Below, one piece after another: positions 51,751 through 59,467 of a DNA stretch of 60,838 nucleotides. Source of the stretch: CAZTDU01 sp964617355 (GTDB lineage Bacteria; Pseudomonadota; Gammaproteobacteria; Burkholderiales; SG8-39); the NCBI GenBank assembly GCA_964617355.1, contig CAZTXP010000008.1:1-60838 (forward strand), given 5' to 3'. The translations under genes and the position numbers were made by a program. Within the stretch, counting starts at the first letter, position 1, and every line of letters starts with the position of its first letter. The notes under the pieces were generated by a model that saw only the letters and a program-made list of their open reading frames with translations, did no database searches and was not told the origin of the DNA.

Positions 51751-53215
51751 GCGCTCCGGCGGCGGCCAGCGCGGCTTCCGCGTTGGAACCCGCGACCACC
51801 ACGCCCGCCGCGCGCAACGTGGCGACCTGCGCGGCGTAGCGCTGCGGATCGCCGTCGGTGCCGGTCACCGAGGCGACGACGCACACCTTCGACTTCGGCA
51901 CCTTCGAGAGCGAGGCAGCGACCAGTCCCGCCGGGTCCGCGTGCGCGCCGAACCCGATCACGAGGTCCAGCAGCACCACCGAGACCTTCGCGTCGCGCAG
52001 CGCGTGCTCCAGCCACTCGGCGCGCAGCGCCGGGTCGATCATCGGATGCGGGCGGCCGCGCGTGTAGTCGTCGTCGCCGAGGTCGATCAGCGCGTGCGCC
52101 GCCACGTCGGGACTCTTGCAGGCCTCGACGCCATGCACCGGCACGTTCGAGCGCAGCGCGAATCCCTTCGACTGCAGGATCAGCTGCGCCTCGGCGCACA
52201 GCGTGCCGCCACAGAACAGGCCCCGCAGCCATCCGGCGCGCGGCGCGAGCTTCGGTACGCGCGGCGTCGCGCGACGACCCAGCGCGGCGAGCGCGGCTCC
52301 CTGCAGCGTGCCTGCGACCACCGCGTTCTTCGGCGGTCGCAGCGCATTCGTGCCAAGGAGGCACAACACGACCTTCTTGCGGCTCTTCGCGACACGCGCG
52401 AACACCTTCTCGGCGACTTCCGGCGCCGGCGGCTTCGAGATCAGCACGATGGTCTTCGTCGCCGGATCGGCCTCGAGCGCGTCGAAGGCCGCGAGCGTCA
52501 TGCGCGCGCCGACCTCGCGGTAGAGGTCGCGCCCGCCGACGCCGATGCCGTGCGAGATGCCGCCGCCCAGCCGCGCGACCAGGCACATCACTTCCTGCAG
52601 CCCGGTGCCCGACGCCGACACGAGGCCGATGTCGCCGCGCGGTACGACGTTCGCGAACGCGAGCGGCACGCCGGCGACGTGGCTGGTGCCGCAGTCCGGG
52701 CCCATCATCAGGAGGCCCTTCTCGATCGCGAGGTCCTTCAGCGCGATCTCGTCTTCGACCGGGACGTTGTCCGAGAACATCATCACGTGCAACCCGCGCT
52801 CGAGCGCCTTCCTCGCCTCGAGCGCCGCGAAGTCGCCCGGCACCGAGACCAGCGCGAGGCTCGCCTGCGCGTCGAGCGCGAGTGCGCCCTCGAGGCTGCG
52901 CGCCTTCGGCACGCCCGGGGCCGGCGCCGTCGCATCGCCCTTCGCGAGTCGAGCTTCGGCCGCGTCGAGCGCGGCCTTCGCCGCGGCATCGCCCTTGGCG
53001 CGCACCGCGATCACGAGGTCGTCGGGACCGGCGCCGCGCCCTTCGCCCGCGAGCAGTGCGGACTCGGCGAGAATCGCCTTGTTCGACGGCGAGCCGATCA
53101 TCAGCGAGGCTTCCAGCACCCCCTCGAGCGCCGAGAGTTCGCGCGCGATGCGCATCAGCGCGACCGAGTCGGCGTAGAACCCGCGCCTCAACCGGTTGGC
53201 GACGACGCCGGCCAT
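51626..53215 (-). CDS. fdrA: FdrA/AllF-like subunit of an oxamate-type carbamoyltransferase
   Basis: A 529-residue protein with the succinyl-CoA-ligase-like FdrA architecture: SDNVPVEDEIALKDLAIEKG, MMGPDCGTS, then GDIGLVSASGTGLQEVMCLV and GIGVGGRDLYREVGA. E. coli FdrA, YlbE and YlbF have been assigned as an oxamate carbamoyltransferase that splits oxalurate to oxamate and carbamoyl phosphate; all three homologues are here. ATG 53215 has GGGAG seven bases upstream; a GTG at 53218 overlaps the upstream stop. After residue ~485 the tail becomes Arg/Ser/Ala-rich and runs antisense through the neighbouring gene, so the last ~45 residues may be non-native. Confidence 0.85.
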   Translation of the reverse strand: MAGVVANRLRRGFYADSVALMRIARELSALEGVLEASLMIGSPSNKAILAESALLAGEGRGAGPDDLVIAVRAKGDAAAKAALDAAEARLAKGDATAPAPGVPKARSLEGALALDAQASLALVSVPGDFAALEARKALERGLHVMMFSDNVPVEDEIALKDLAIEKGLLMMGPDCGTSHVAGVPLAFANVVPRGDIGLVSASGTGLQEVMCLVARLGGGISHGIGVGGRDLYREVGARMTLAAFDALEADPATKTIVLISKPPAPEVAEKVFARVAKSRKKVVLCLLGTNALRPPKNAVVAGTLQGAALAALGRRATPRVPKLAPRAGWLRGLFCGGTLCAEAQLILQSKGFALRSNVPVHGVEACKSPDVAAHALIDLGDDDYTRGRPHPMIDPALRAEWLEHALRDAKVSVVLLDLVIGFGAHADPAGLVAASLSKVPKSKVCVVASVTGTDGDPQRYAAQVATLRAAGVVVAGSNAEAALAAAGALRRSSSARPPARKRTAPRSAAASSRRAGRAGRSAAPRRGKR

Positions 53216-54636
53216 CACGCCACTCCCAGCGAGCGCGCGAAGGACCGCAGGCCGTGCTCGAAGCAGGCGAGCGGCGCGCGCGACACGCCCGCGCCGACCT
53301 GCCCGATGCCGGGCTTGCGATGCGCGATGCCGGTGTTGATCGCCGGCTGGATGCCGGTGTCGACCACGCGGCGCACGTCGATGCCGGTGGGCACGCCCTG
53401 GAAGTCGAGCGCGGGCATGGTCCAGCGCGGGCTCTTCGCGAGCGCGATCTCGGACATGGTGCGCGTGAAGCCGAGCGCCTCGGCCGCGCCGCCGGCGCCG
53501 ACGAAGCCCGCCACCGCCGGCGCGCTCGCCATCGCGAAGGCACCGAGACCGACCGTCTCCATGATCGCGGAGTCGCCCATGTCGGGATTCGCGTCCTTCT
53601 CGGAGTAGCCCGGGAAGTACAGGCCCTGCGGCATCTCGACCGGTGCGGTGAACCACTCGTCGCCGCAGGCCGAGACGCGCACGCCAAAGTCGGTGCCGTT
53701 GCGGCACATCGCGGTGACCAGGCTGCAGGCCTCGAGGCCGCGCACCGGGTCCATGATGCACTTGCCCATCGCCATGCCGACGTTGAGGAAGAACTGCTCG
53801 TTGCCGGCGATGAAGGCGAGCATGCGCGACAGCGTCTCGCCGTCGGCGCCGACCTTCGCGAGGTGCGGCCCCACGGCGCGCAGCGTGAGCGCCGAGCAGG
53901 CGACGTTCCTCTGGTGCATCTCGTCGCCCATCGCGAGGCCGCGCGAGATCAGCGGCGCGAGTTCCAGCCCGCCCATCGCGCGCAGCGCGACGCCGAGCGC
54001 GGGGCCGAAGGTGCCGGCGAGCCAGCGCAGGCGATCGAGCACCTCGGCGTCGTTGGCGCCGAAGCGCATCACCTTGCCCAGGCCCTCGTTGATCATCACG
54101 TACGCGCGATTCCCGAAGGCGCGGTTCTCGGTGATCATCACCGGCATCGATGGCGTGGTGATGCCGGTCATCGGGCCGACCGCGCCGTAGTGGTGGTTCG
54201 GGTGCAGATGCACGCCACCCGAGGCCGCGAGCTTCATCGCCGCGTCGAGGTCGTTCGCCCAGCCCTCGAAGACGATCGCGCCGGCCACCGCGCCCTGCAT
54301 CGGGCCGCACATGCGATCCCACGACACCGGCGGGCCGGCGTGCAGCAGCACGCGATCGCCGAGGCCGGCGATGACCTCGCCCGCCGGACGCACGTCGACC
54401 AGCACCGGGTCGGCGGCCATCATGCGGCGCAGGCCTTCCTGGTTCGCGGCCGCGATGCGCTCCTCGTGCCGCGCGAGCTTCGCGAGCAATTCAGCGAGAT
54501 CGCGACGCCCCTGCGCTGGCGGCCGCCAGTCCACCTGCACCACCGACGCCCCCTGGGAGGCGAGTTCCTCGGCGAAGGACGCGAGGCCGATGTTGACGAC
54601 GCGGGGCGCGCCGGAAAGGAGCGGACGGAGCTTCAT
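53215..54636 (-). CDS. DUF1116 protein, YlbE/AllG-like carbamoyltransferase subunit
   Basis: A 473-residue DUF1116 protein, partner of FdrA. Typical segments are VNIGLASFAEELASQGASVVQVDWRPPA, GPMQGAVAGAIVFEGWA, MITENRAFGNRAYVMINEGLG, and the C-terminal DVRRVVDTGIQPAINTGIAHR with GIGQVGAG. It precedes fdrA with a one-base stop/start overlap. A perfect TATAAT on this strand (54656-54651) puts the transcript start only about eight bases before the ATG, with no ribosome site, so translation may be nearly leaderless. Confidence 0.88.
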   Translation of the reverse strand: MKLRPLLSGAPRVVNIGLASFAEELASQGASVVQVDWRPPAQGRRDLAELLAKLARHEERIAAANQEGLRRMMAADPVLVDVRPAGEVIAGLGDRVLLHAGPPVSWDRMCGPMQGAVAGAIVFEGWANDLDAAMKLAASGGVHLHPNHHYGAVGPMTGITTPSMPVMITENRAFGNRAYVMINEGLGKVMRFGANDAEVLDRLRWLAGTFGPALGVALRAMGGLELAPLISRGLAMGDEMHQRNVACSALTLRAVGPHLAKVGADGETLSRMLAFIAGNEQFFLNVGMAMGKCIMDPVRGLEACSLVTAMCRNGTDFGVRVSACGDEWFTAPVEMPQGLYFPGYSEKDANPDMGDSAIMETVGLGAFAMASAPAVAGFVGAGGAAEALGFTRTMSEIALAKSPRWTMPALDFQGVPTGIDVRRVVDTGIQPAINTGIAHRKPGIGQVGAGVSRAPLACFEHGLRSFARSLGVA

Positions 54637-54650
54637 GGAGAGTGCGCGTG

Positions 54651-54656
54651 ATTATA
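54651..54656 (-). promoter_or_regulatory. -10 element for the DUF1116-fdrA operon
   Basis: TATAAT on the minus strand, 15 bases before the ATG at 54636. No recognisable -35; the spot it would occupy is covered by the palindrome at 54667-54683, which suggests control by a bound regulator. Confidence 0.55.
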
Positions 54657-54666
54657 CCGGCGGGGT

Positions 54667-54683
54667 ATGATCCGCCGGATCAT
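54667..54683. promoter_or_regulatory. 17-bp perfect palindrome in the divergent carbamoyltransferase/carbamate kinase promoter
   Basis: ATGATCCG-C-CGGATCAT, perfect over 8+1+8. It lies between the minus-strand -10 and the plus-strand kinase start (54682), so one dimeric regulator bound here could control both directions. No regulator gene is adjacent. Confidence 0.6.
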
Positions 54684-55629
54684 GAAGCCCGAACGGCTCG
54701 TGGTCGCGATCGGCGGCAACGCGACGCATCCCGAGAACATCCGAGGTACCACCGGCGAACAGGAGCAGGTGGCCGCGCGCGCGGCGCGCTCGCTCTTCCC
54801 GCTGCTATCGCGCGACAACCGGCTCGTCATCACGCACGGCAACGGCCCGGTGGTCGGCAAGATCCTGCTGCGCCAGTACTACGCGCGCGAGCAGGTGCCG
54901 CCGATGCGGCTCGACGTCTGCGTCGCGCACAGCCAGGGTGGCATTGCGCACCTGCTGATGCAGGGCATGGAGGACGAACTCGCGCGCAACGACGTCGAGC
55001 GCCGCGTCGCCTGCGTGCTGACGCGCGTCGAGGTCGATCCGGACGACCCGGGTTTCAAGAACCCTTCCAAGCCGATCGGCCCGTTCTTCACTGAGGAGGA
55101 GGCGAGGAACCTCGAACGGTCCCTCGGCTGGACCATGATGGAGGACGCCGGCCGCGGCTGGCGCTACATCGTCGCCTCGCCGCGCCCGCGGCGCATCCTC
55201 GACCTCGACCTCATCGCCTCGCTCGCCGACCAGGGCCACGTGGTGATCGCCGCGGGCGGCGGCGGCATCCCGGTGGTGCGCCGGCCCGACGGCTCGCACG
55301 CCGGCGTCCCCGCGGTGATCGACAAGGACCTGACCTCGGCGCTGCTCGCCTCCGAGATCGGCGCGGACACGCTGCTGATGCTGACCGCGGTCTCGCGGGT
55401 CGCGGTGGACTTCGGCAAGCCGACGCAGCGCGCGCTCGAGCGCGTCACTGCCTCCGAACTCGCCGAACTGCAGAAGGCCGGGCACTTCGGCAAGGGCAGC
55501 ATGGGCCCGAAGATCGACGGCGCCCTGCGCTTCATCGCCGCCGGCGGCAAGCGCGCGATCATCGCGCACCTGGACGAAGCCGAGCCGGCGCTCGAGGGCC
55601 GCGCCGGCACGCATGTCGTGCCCGGCTGA
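54682..55629 (+). CDS. Carbamate kinase
   Basis: A 315-residue kinase that turns carbamoyl phosphate and ADP into ATP, CO2 and ammonia. It opens LVVAIGGNA, then NRLVITHGNGPVVGKILLR, KPIGPFF and the pyrimidine-site region VIAAGGGGIPVV; DKDLTSALLASEIGADTLLMLT and GSMGPKIDGALRFI complete the fold. In E. coli the matching ybcF/allK sits in the fdrA cluster. I chose ATG 54682; an ATG at 54667 lies inside the palindrome. The end overlaps the DUF2877 gene by 17 bases. Confidence 0.93.
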   Translation: MKPERLVVAIGGNATHPENIRGTTGEQEQVAARAARSLFPLLSRDNRLVITHGNGPVVGKILLRQYYAREQVPPMRLDVCVAHSQGGIAHLLMQGMEDELARNDVERRVACVLTRVEVDPDDPGFKNPSKPIGPFFTEEEARNLERSLGWTMMEDAGRGWRYIVASPRPRRILDLDLIASLADQGHVVIAAGGGGIPVVRRPDGSHAGVPAVIDKDLTSALLASEIGADTLLMLTAVSRVAVDFGKPTQRALERVTASELAELQKAGHFGKGSMGPKIDGALRFIAAGGKRAIIAHLDEAEPALEGRAGTHVVPG

Positions 55630-56386
55630 ACTTCGGGCCGCGAACGCCGGACGCGAGGCGGCACGCGTGCTCGCCGCCGGCCGGCCCGCCCGCGTGATCG
55701 CGCGCTTCGCGCGCAGCGCCTACGTCGCCAACGCACGCGGCCTCGCCTGCCTCGGCGAGGCCGGGCTCGGGCGCGGCCCCCTGAACGCCAGCCTCGCTCC
55801 CGGCTCGCGCCTGCCCGCTCTCGATGAAGAGGTTCGCGTCGTGCTGCGCGGCGCCGAGCGTTGGCGTCCGGCCGTGCCGCCGCGACCGGTCCAGGCCCGA
55901 TTGCGCCGCGCGCTCGGCTCGCTCGAGGCCGTGAAGGGACGCGGGCTGTTCGCCTCGCGCCGCACCGATCCTGGGGTGAATGCGCTGCACTGCTGGCTCG
56001 CCTTGGGCGCGACCGGCCGCGCACCGCGCCCGGTCGCGGCCCTCATAGGGCAAGGCGCGGGACTCACGCCTGCGGGCGACGACCTCGTCGGCGGGGCGCT
56101 GGTCGCGCTGCGCGCCGCCCGGCGCCACGCCCTCGCGGCGCGCCTCGCCCGCTGGGCGCTCGCGCGTGCGCTCGGTCGCACGAATCGCATCAGCCGTGCC
56201 CACCTTGCCTGCGCCGCGCGCGGCGAGGGCGGCGAGGCGCTGCACGCCTTCGTCGCCGCGCTGCTCGCCGGTGGCCGCGGCCTCGATCGCGAACTCGCGG
56301 CGCTGGACGCGATCGGCCACACCTCCGGCTGGGACGCGGCGGCGGGCGCCTGCCTCGCGCTCGATATCGCCGCGGGGAGCGGGTAG
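55613..56386 (+). CDS. DUF2877 protein, YlbF/AllH-like carbamoyltransferase subunit
   Basis: A 257-residue DUF2877 protein. The family core GQGAGLTPAGDDLVGGALVALRA is clear, and CAARGEGGEALHAFVAALL follows. It is the third subunit of the FdrA-DUF1116-DUF2877 set. Here it is separated from the other two and travels with the carbamate kinase on the opposite strand. Codon use is very GC-rich (Ala/Arg). It starts inside the kinase gene, so the two are co-translated. Confidence 0.85.
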   Translation: MSCPAELRAANAGREAARVLAAGRPARVIARFARSAYVANARGLACLGEAGLGRGPLNASLAPGSRLPALDEEVRVVLRGAERWRPAVPPRPVQARLRRALGSLEAVKGRGLFASRRTDPGVNALHCWLALGATGRAPRPVAALIGQGAGLTPAGDDLVGGALVALRAARRHALAARLARWALARALGRTNRISRAHLACAARGEGGEALHAFVAALLAGGRGLDRELAALDAIGHTSGWDAAAGACLALDIAAGSG

Positions 56387-56460
56387 ACTCGCCGCTGCTG
56401 GAGGGAGGGCCGGCGCCGCATCCCCGGGGCCGGCCTCATCGAGAACCGGAGGAGGAATCC

Positions 56461-57453
56461 ATGAACGTCACCCGCATCGCCGCGTCCGTCGGCGTCGCGC
56501 TCGCGCTTGCCGCGGGCACCGCAACCGCGCAGCAGAAGCTCAAGTTCGCGCACGTCTACGAGACCAGCGAGCCGTACCACACCGCCGCGGTCTGGGCCGC
56601 CGGCGAGATCGCCAAGCGCACCAGCAACCGCTACACGATGGAAGTCTTCCCCGCCTCGTCGCTCGGCAAGGAGACCGACATCAACCAGGGCCTGTCGCTG
56701 TCGACGGTCGACATCATCTACACCGGCCAGCTCTTCGCCGGCCGCGCCTACGGCCCGATCTCGATCGGCGGCGCGCCGTTCGTGTTCCGCGACTTCGACC
56801 ACTGGCAGAAGTTCTCCAAGAGCGCGCTCTTCAAGGAACTCGCCGACGGCTACCAGAAGGGCTCGGGCGGCCACGCGGTGGTCTCGATCACCTACTACGG
56901 CAACCGCCAGACCACCGCGAACAAGGCGCTCAACAAGCCCGAGGACATGAAGGGCCTGAAGATCCGCGTGCCCGACGCGCCGCTCTATACGCTCTTCCCG
57001 CGCGCGGTCGGCGCGAACCCGACGCCGATCGCCTTCGCCGAGGTCTACCTCGCGCTGCAGAACAAGACCGTGGACGCGCAGGAGAACCCGCTGCCGACCA
57101 TCGACGCGAAGAAGTTCTACGAGGTGCAGTCGCACATCAACATCACCGCGCACATCACCGACGCGCTGCTCACCATCGTCGGCGGCCCGCTGTGGAACAA
57201 GCTGACGCCGGCCGACCGCACGACCTTCACGGCGGTGTTCCAGGAGGCGGCCGCCAAGGCCACCGCCGAGATCATCGACAGCGAGAAGAAGCTGATGACC
57301 GACTTCACCAAGCGCGGCAAGACCGTGGTGATGGTCGACCGCAAGCCGTTCATCGCCGCGGTGCAGAAGTTCTACGCGAGCGGCAAGCAGCCCGACGGTT
57401 CCGCGCTGCCCTGGCCGAAGGACGTCTACGACAAGCTGCAGGCGATCAAGTAA
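56461..57453 (+). CDS. TRAP transporter solute receptor (DctP)
   Basis: A 330-residue periplasmic receptor with a signal peptide (1-23, ending TATA|QQ). FAHVYETSEPYHTAAVWAAGEI, the FPASSLGKETDINQGL helix and MKGLKIRVPDAPLYTLFPRAVGANPTPIAF with the carboxylate-binding Arg are diagnostic. It has a strong GGAGGAGG site. Its position right after the carbamoyltransferase genes suggests a ureide acid such as oxalurate or a relative as ligand, by inference. Confidence 0.94.
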   Translation: MNVTRIAASVGVALALAAGTATAQQKLKFAHVYETSEPYHTAAVWAAGEIAKRTSNRYTMEVFPASSLGKETDINQGLSLSTVDIIYTGQLFAGRAYGPISIGGAPFVFRDFDHWQKFSKSALFKELADGYQKGSGGHAVVSITYYGNRQTTANKALNKPEDMKGLKIRVPDAPLYTLFPRAVGANPTPIAFAEVYLALQNKTVDAQENPLPTIDAKKFYEVQSHINITAHITDALLTIVGGPLWNKLTPADRTTFTAVFQEAAAKATAEIIDSEKKLMTDFTKRGKTVVMVDRKPFIAAVQKFYASGKQPDGSALPWPKDVYDKLQAIK

Positions 57454-57460
57454 CGCGCCC

Positions 57461-58036
57461 GTGCAGCAACCGGAAGTGAATCCGCCCGTCGGGCACGAGG
57501 TGCTCGACGAGGCGGGCTTCCACGTCGTCGACGAGGCGGTGGACCTCTCGGTCTACGCCTGGGAAGACTGGGTGTCCTTCGCCCTCTTCTGGACGCTGGC
57601 GCTGATCGTCTTCTACCAGGTGTTCACCCGCTACGTCGTCGACGACCCGGCGGGCTGGACCGAGGAGATCGCGCGCTACTTCCTGGTCGCGCTGGTCTTC
57701 GTCGGCGCGGCGATGTCGGTGCGGCACAACAACCACATCCAGGTCGACTACTTCTACCGCCTGATGCCCCGCGCGATGGCGCGCGTGCTCAGCACGCTGG
57801 TGGACGTCTTCCGCTGCGCCTTCCTCGGCTACTCCACGTGGCTGTGCGCGCTGCTGATCCAGCGCATCGGCTCCAGCCGCATGGCGATCGTCGACCTGCC
57901 GATGTCCTGGGTGTTCGGCGCGATGATGTTCGGCTTCGCGCTGATGTTCTGGCGTTCCCTGGGCGTGGCCTGGCGCCACTGGAAGCAGGGCTACAGCGCC
58001 CTCGAACGCCCCGAAGCGGAAGGAGACGCGCGATGA
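57461..58036 (+). CDS. TRAP transporter small membrane subunit (DctQ)
   Basis: A 191-residue protein with four helices (about 38-56, 71-90, 112-130, 150-170) and the DctQ motif VFYQVFTRYVVDDPAGWTEEIARYFLV. The ~30-residue cytoplasmic lead is longer than usual. GTG start at 57461, seven bases after dctP; the stop overlaps dctM (ATGA). Confidence 0.93.
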   Translation: MQQPEVNPPVGHEVLDEAGFHVVDEAVDLSVYAWEDWVSFALFWTLALIVFYQVFTRYVVDDPAGWTEEIARYFLVALVFVGAAMSVRHNNHIQVDYFYRLMPRAMARVLSTLVDVFRCAFLGYSTWLCALLIQRIGSSRMAIVDLPMSWVFGAMMFGFALMFWRSLGVAWRHWKQGYSALERPEAEGDAR

Positions 58037-59436
58037 GCGGCGCCGGCATGATGGGCGCGTTCGTCGCGCTGATGACCACCGGATTGCCGGTGGCGATGGC
58101 CATGGCCGGCGCTTCGCTCATCTACGTGATGGTCTCGGGCAACGTGCCCGACTTCGTGGTCATCCATCGCATGTACGGCGGCGTGGATTCGTTCCCGCTG
58201 CTCGCCGTGCCGTTCTTCATCTGGGCCGGCAACCTGATGAATTCCGCCGGCATCACCAACCGCATCTACAACTTCGCGCTCGCGCTGGTGGGCTGGCTGA
58301 AGGGCGGCCTGGGGCACGTGAACGTGGTCGGCTCGATGATCTTCGCCGGCATGTCCGGGACCGCGATCGCCGACGCCGCGGGCCTGGGCACCATCGAGAT
58401 CAAGGCGATGAAGGATCACGGTTACTCCACCGAGTTCGCGGTCGGCGTCACCGCGGCCTCGGCCACCGTGGGCCCGATCATCCCGCCGTCGCTGCCCTTC
58501 GTGATCTACGGCATGATGGCCGGCGTCTCGATCGGCCAGCTGTTCCTCGCCGGCATCATCCCCGGCATCCTGATGGGCATCACGATGATGCTCACCGTCG
58601 CGTACTTCGCCCACACCCGCAACTACGGGCGAGACGTGCCGTTCTCGGCGTCGAAGCTCTTCAAGGCCTCGCTAGAGATCGTCACCGTCGCGTGCGTCCC
58701 CGGTGGCGCCTGGCTGCTGTGGTCGCTCGGCGTACCCGGCGGATGGGCGGTGATCGCGGCGTTCGCGCTGCTGCTGGTGCTCGACAGGATCTACAACTTC
58801 TCCGCGGTGATGGCGCTGCTCACGCCGGTGATGCTGATCGGCGGCATGACCATGGGCGTGTTCACGCCGACCGAGGGCGCGATCGCGGCCTCGATGTGGG
58901 CGCTCTTCCTCGGCCTCTTCTGGTACCGCACGCTCGACTGGCGGCGCCTCGTCAAGCTCACCATGGACACGATCGAGACCACGGCGACCGTGCTCTTCAT
59001 CGTCGCGGCGGCCTCGATCTTCGGCTGGCTGCTGACGGTGACGCGGGTCACCGACGAGGTCGCCGCGTGGGTCCTGTCGTTCACCAGCAACCCGCACGTG
59101 TTCCTGCTGCTCGCGAACCTGCTGATGCTCTTCGTCGGCTGCTTCCTCGAGCCGACCGCGGCGATCACGCTGCTGGTGCCGATCCTCGCGCCGATCTGCC
59201 AGAAGCTCGGCATCGACCTGGTGCACTTCGGCCTGGTGATGGTGCTGAACCTGATGATCGGCCTCTTGCATCCGCCCATGGGCACGGTGCTGTTCGTGCT
59301 GTCGAGGGTCGCGAAACTCTCGTTCGAGCGCACGACGATCGCGATCCTGCCGTGGCTGGTGCCGCTGCTCGCGATGCTGATGCTTTGCACCTACGTGCCG
59401 TCCGTGGTGCTCTGGCTGCCGCGGCAGTTCTTCTAG
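58033..59436 (+). CDS. TRAP transporter large membrane subunit (DctM)
   Basis: A 467-residue Na+-coupled permease with about twelve helices. GLPVAMAMAGASLIYVM, NLMNSAGITNRIYNFA, GMSGTAIADAAGLGTIEIKAM, ATVGPIIPPSLPFVIYG and GVFTPTEGAIAAS are all family landmarks. With DctP and DctQ it makes a complete importer. The gene ends 31 bases from the convergent dnaE. Confidence 0.95.
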   Translation: MSGAGMMGAFVALMTTGLPVAMAMAGASLIYVMVSGNVPDFVVIHRMYGGVDSFPLLAVPFFIWAGNLMNSAGITNRIYNFALALVGWLKGGLGHVNVVGSMIFAGMSGTAIADAAGLGTIEIKAMKDHGYSTEFAVGVTAASATVGPIIPPSLPFVIYGMMAGVSIGQLFLAGIIPGILMGITMMLTVAYFAHTRNYGRDVPFSASKLFKASLEIVTVACVPGGAWLLWSLGVPGGWAVIAAFALLLVLDRIYNFSAVMALLTPVMLIGGMTMGVFTPTEGAIAASMWALFLGLFWYRTLDWRRLVKLTMDTIETTATVLFIVAAASIFGWLLTVTRVTDEVAAWVLSFTSNPHVFLLLANLLMLFVGCFLEPTAAITLLVPILAPICQKLGIDLVHFGLVMVLNLMIGLLHPPMGTVLFVLSRVAKLSFERTTIAILPWLVPLLAMLMLCTYVPSVVLWLPRQFF

Positions 59437-59467
59437 GCCGCGTCGTCCGGATGGCGCCCGGCGGCCC

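Noticed and set aside
56408..56440. GGCCGGC...GCCGGCC repeat before the TRAP receptor gene
   Set aside because: Seven base pairs in very GC-rich sequence next to the ribosome site; could be a leader hairpin but gives no specific evidence of a riboswitch.
59436..59466. GGCCGC...GCGGCC hairpin between dctM and dnaE
   Set aside because: Only six base pairs with a long loop and no T-run; too weak to annotate as a terminator.
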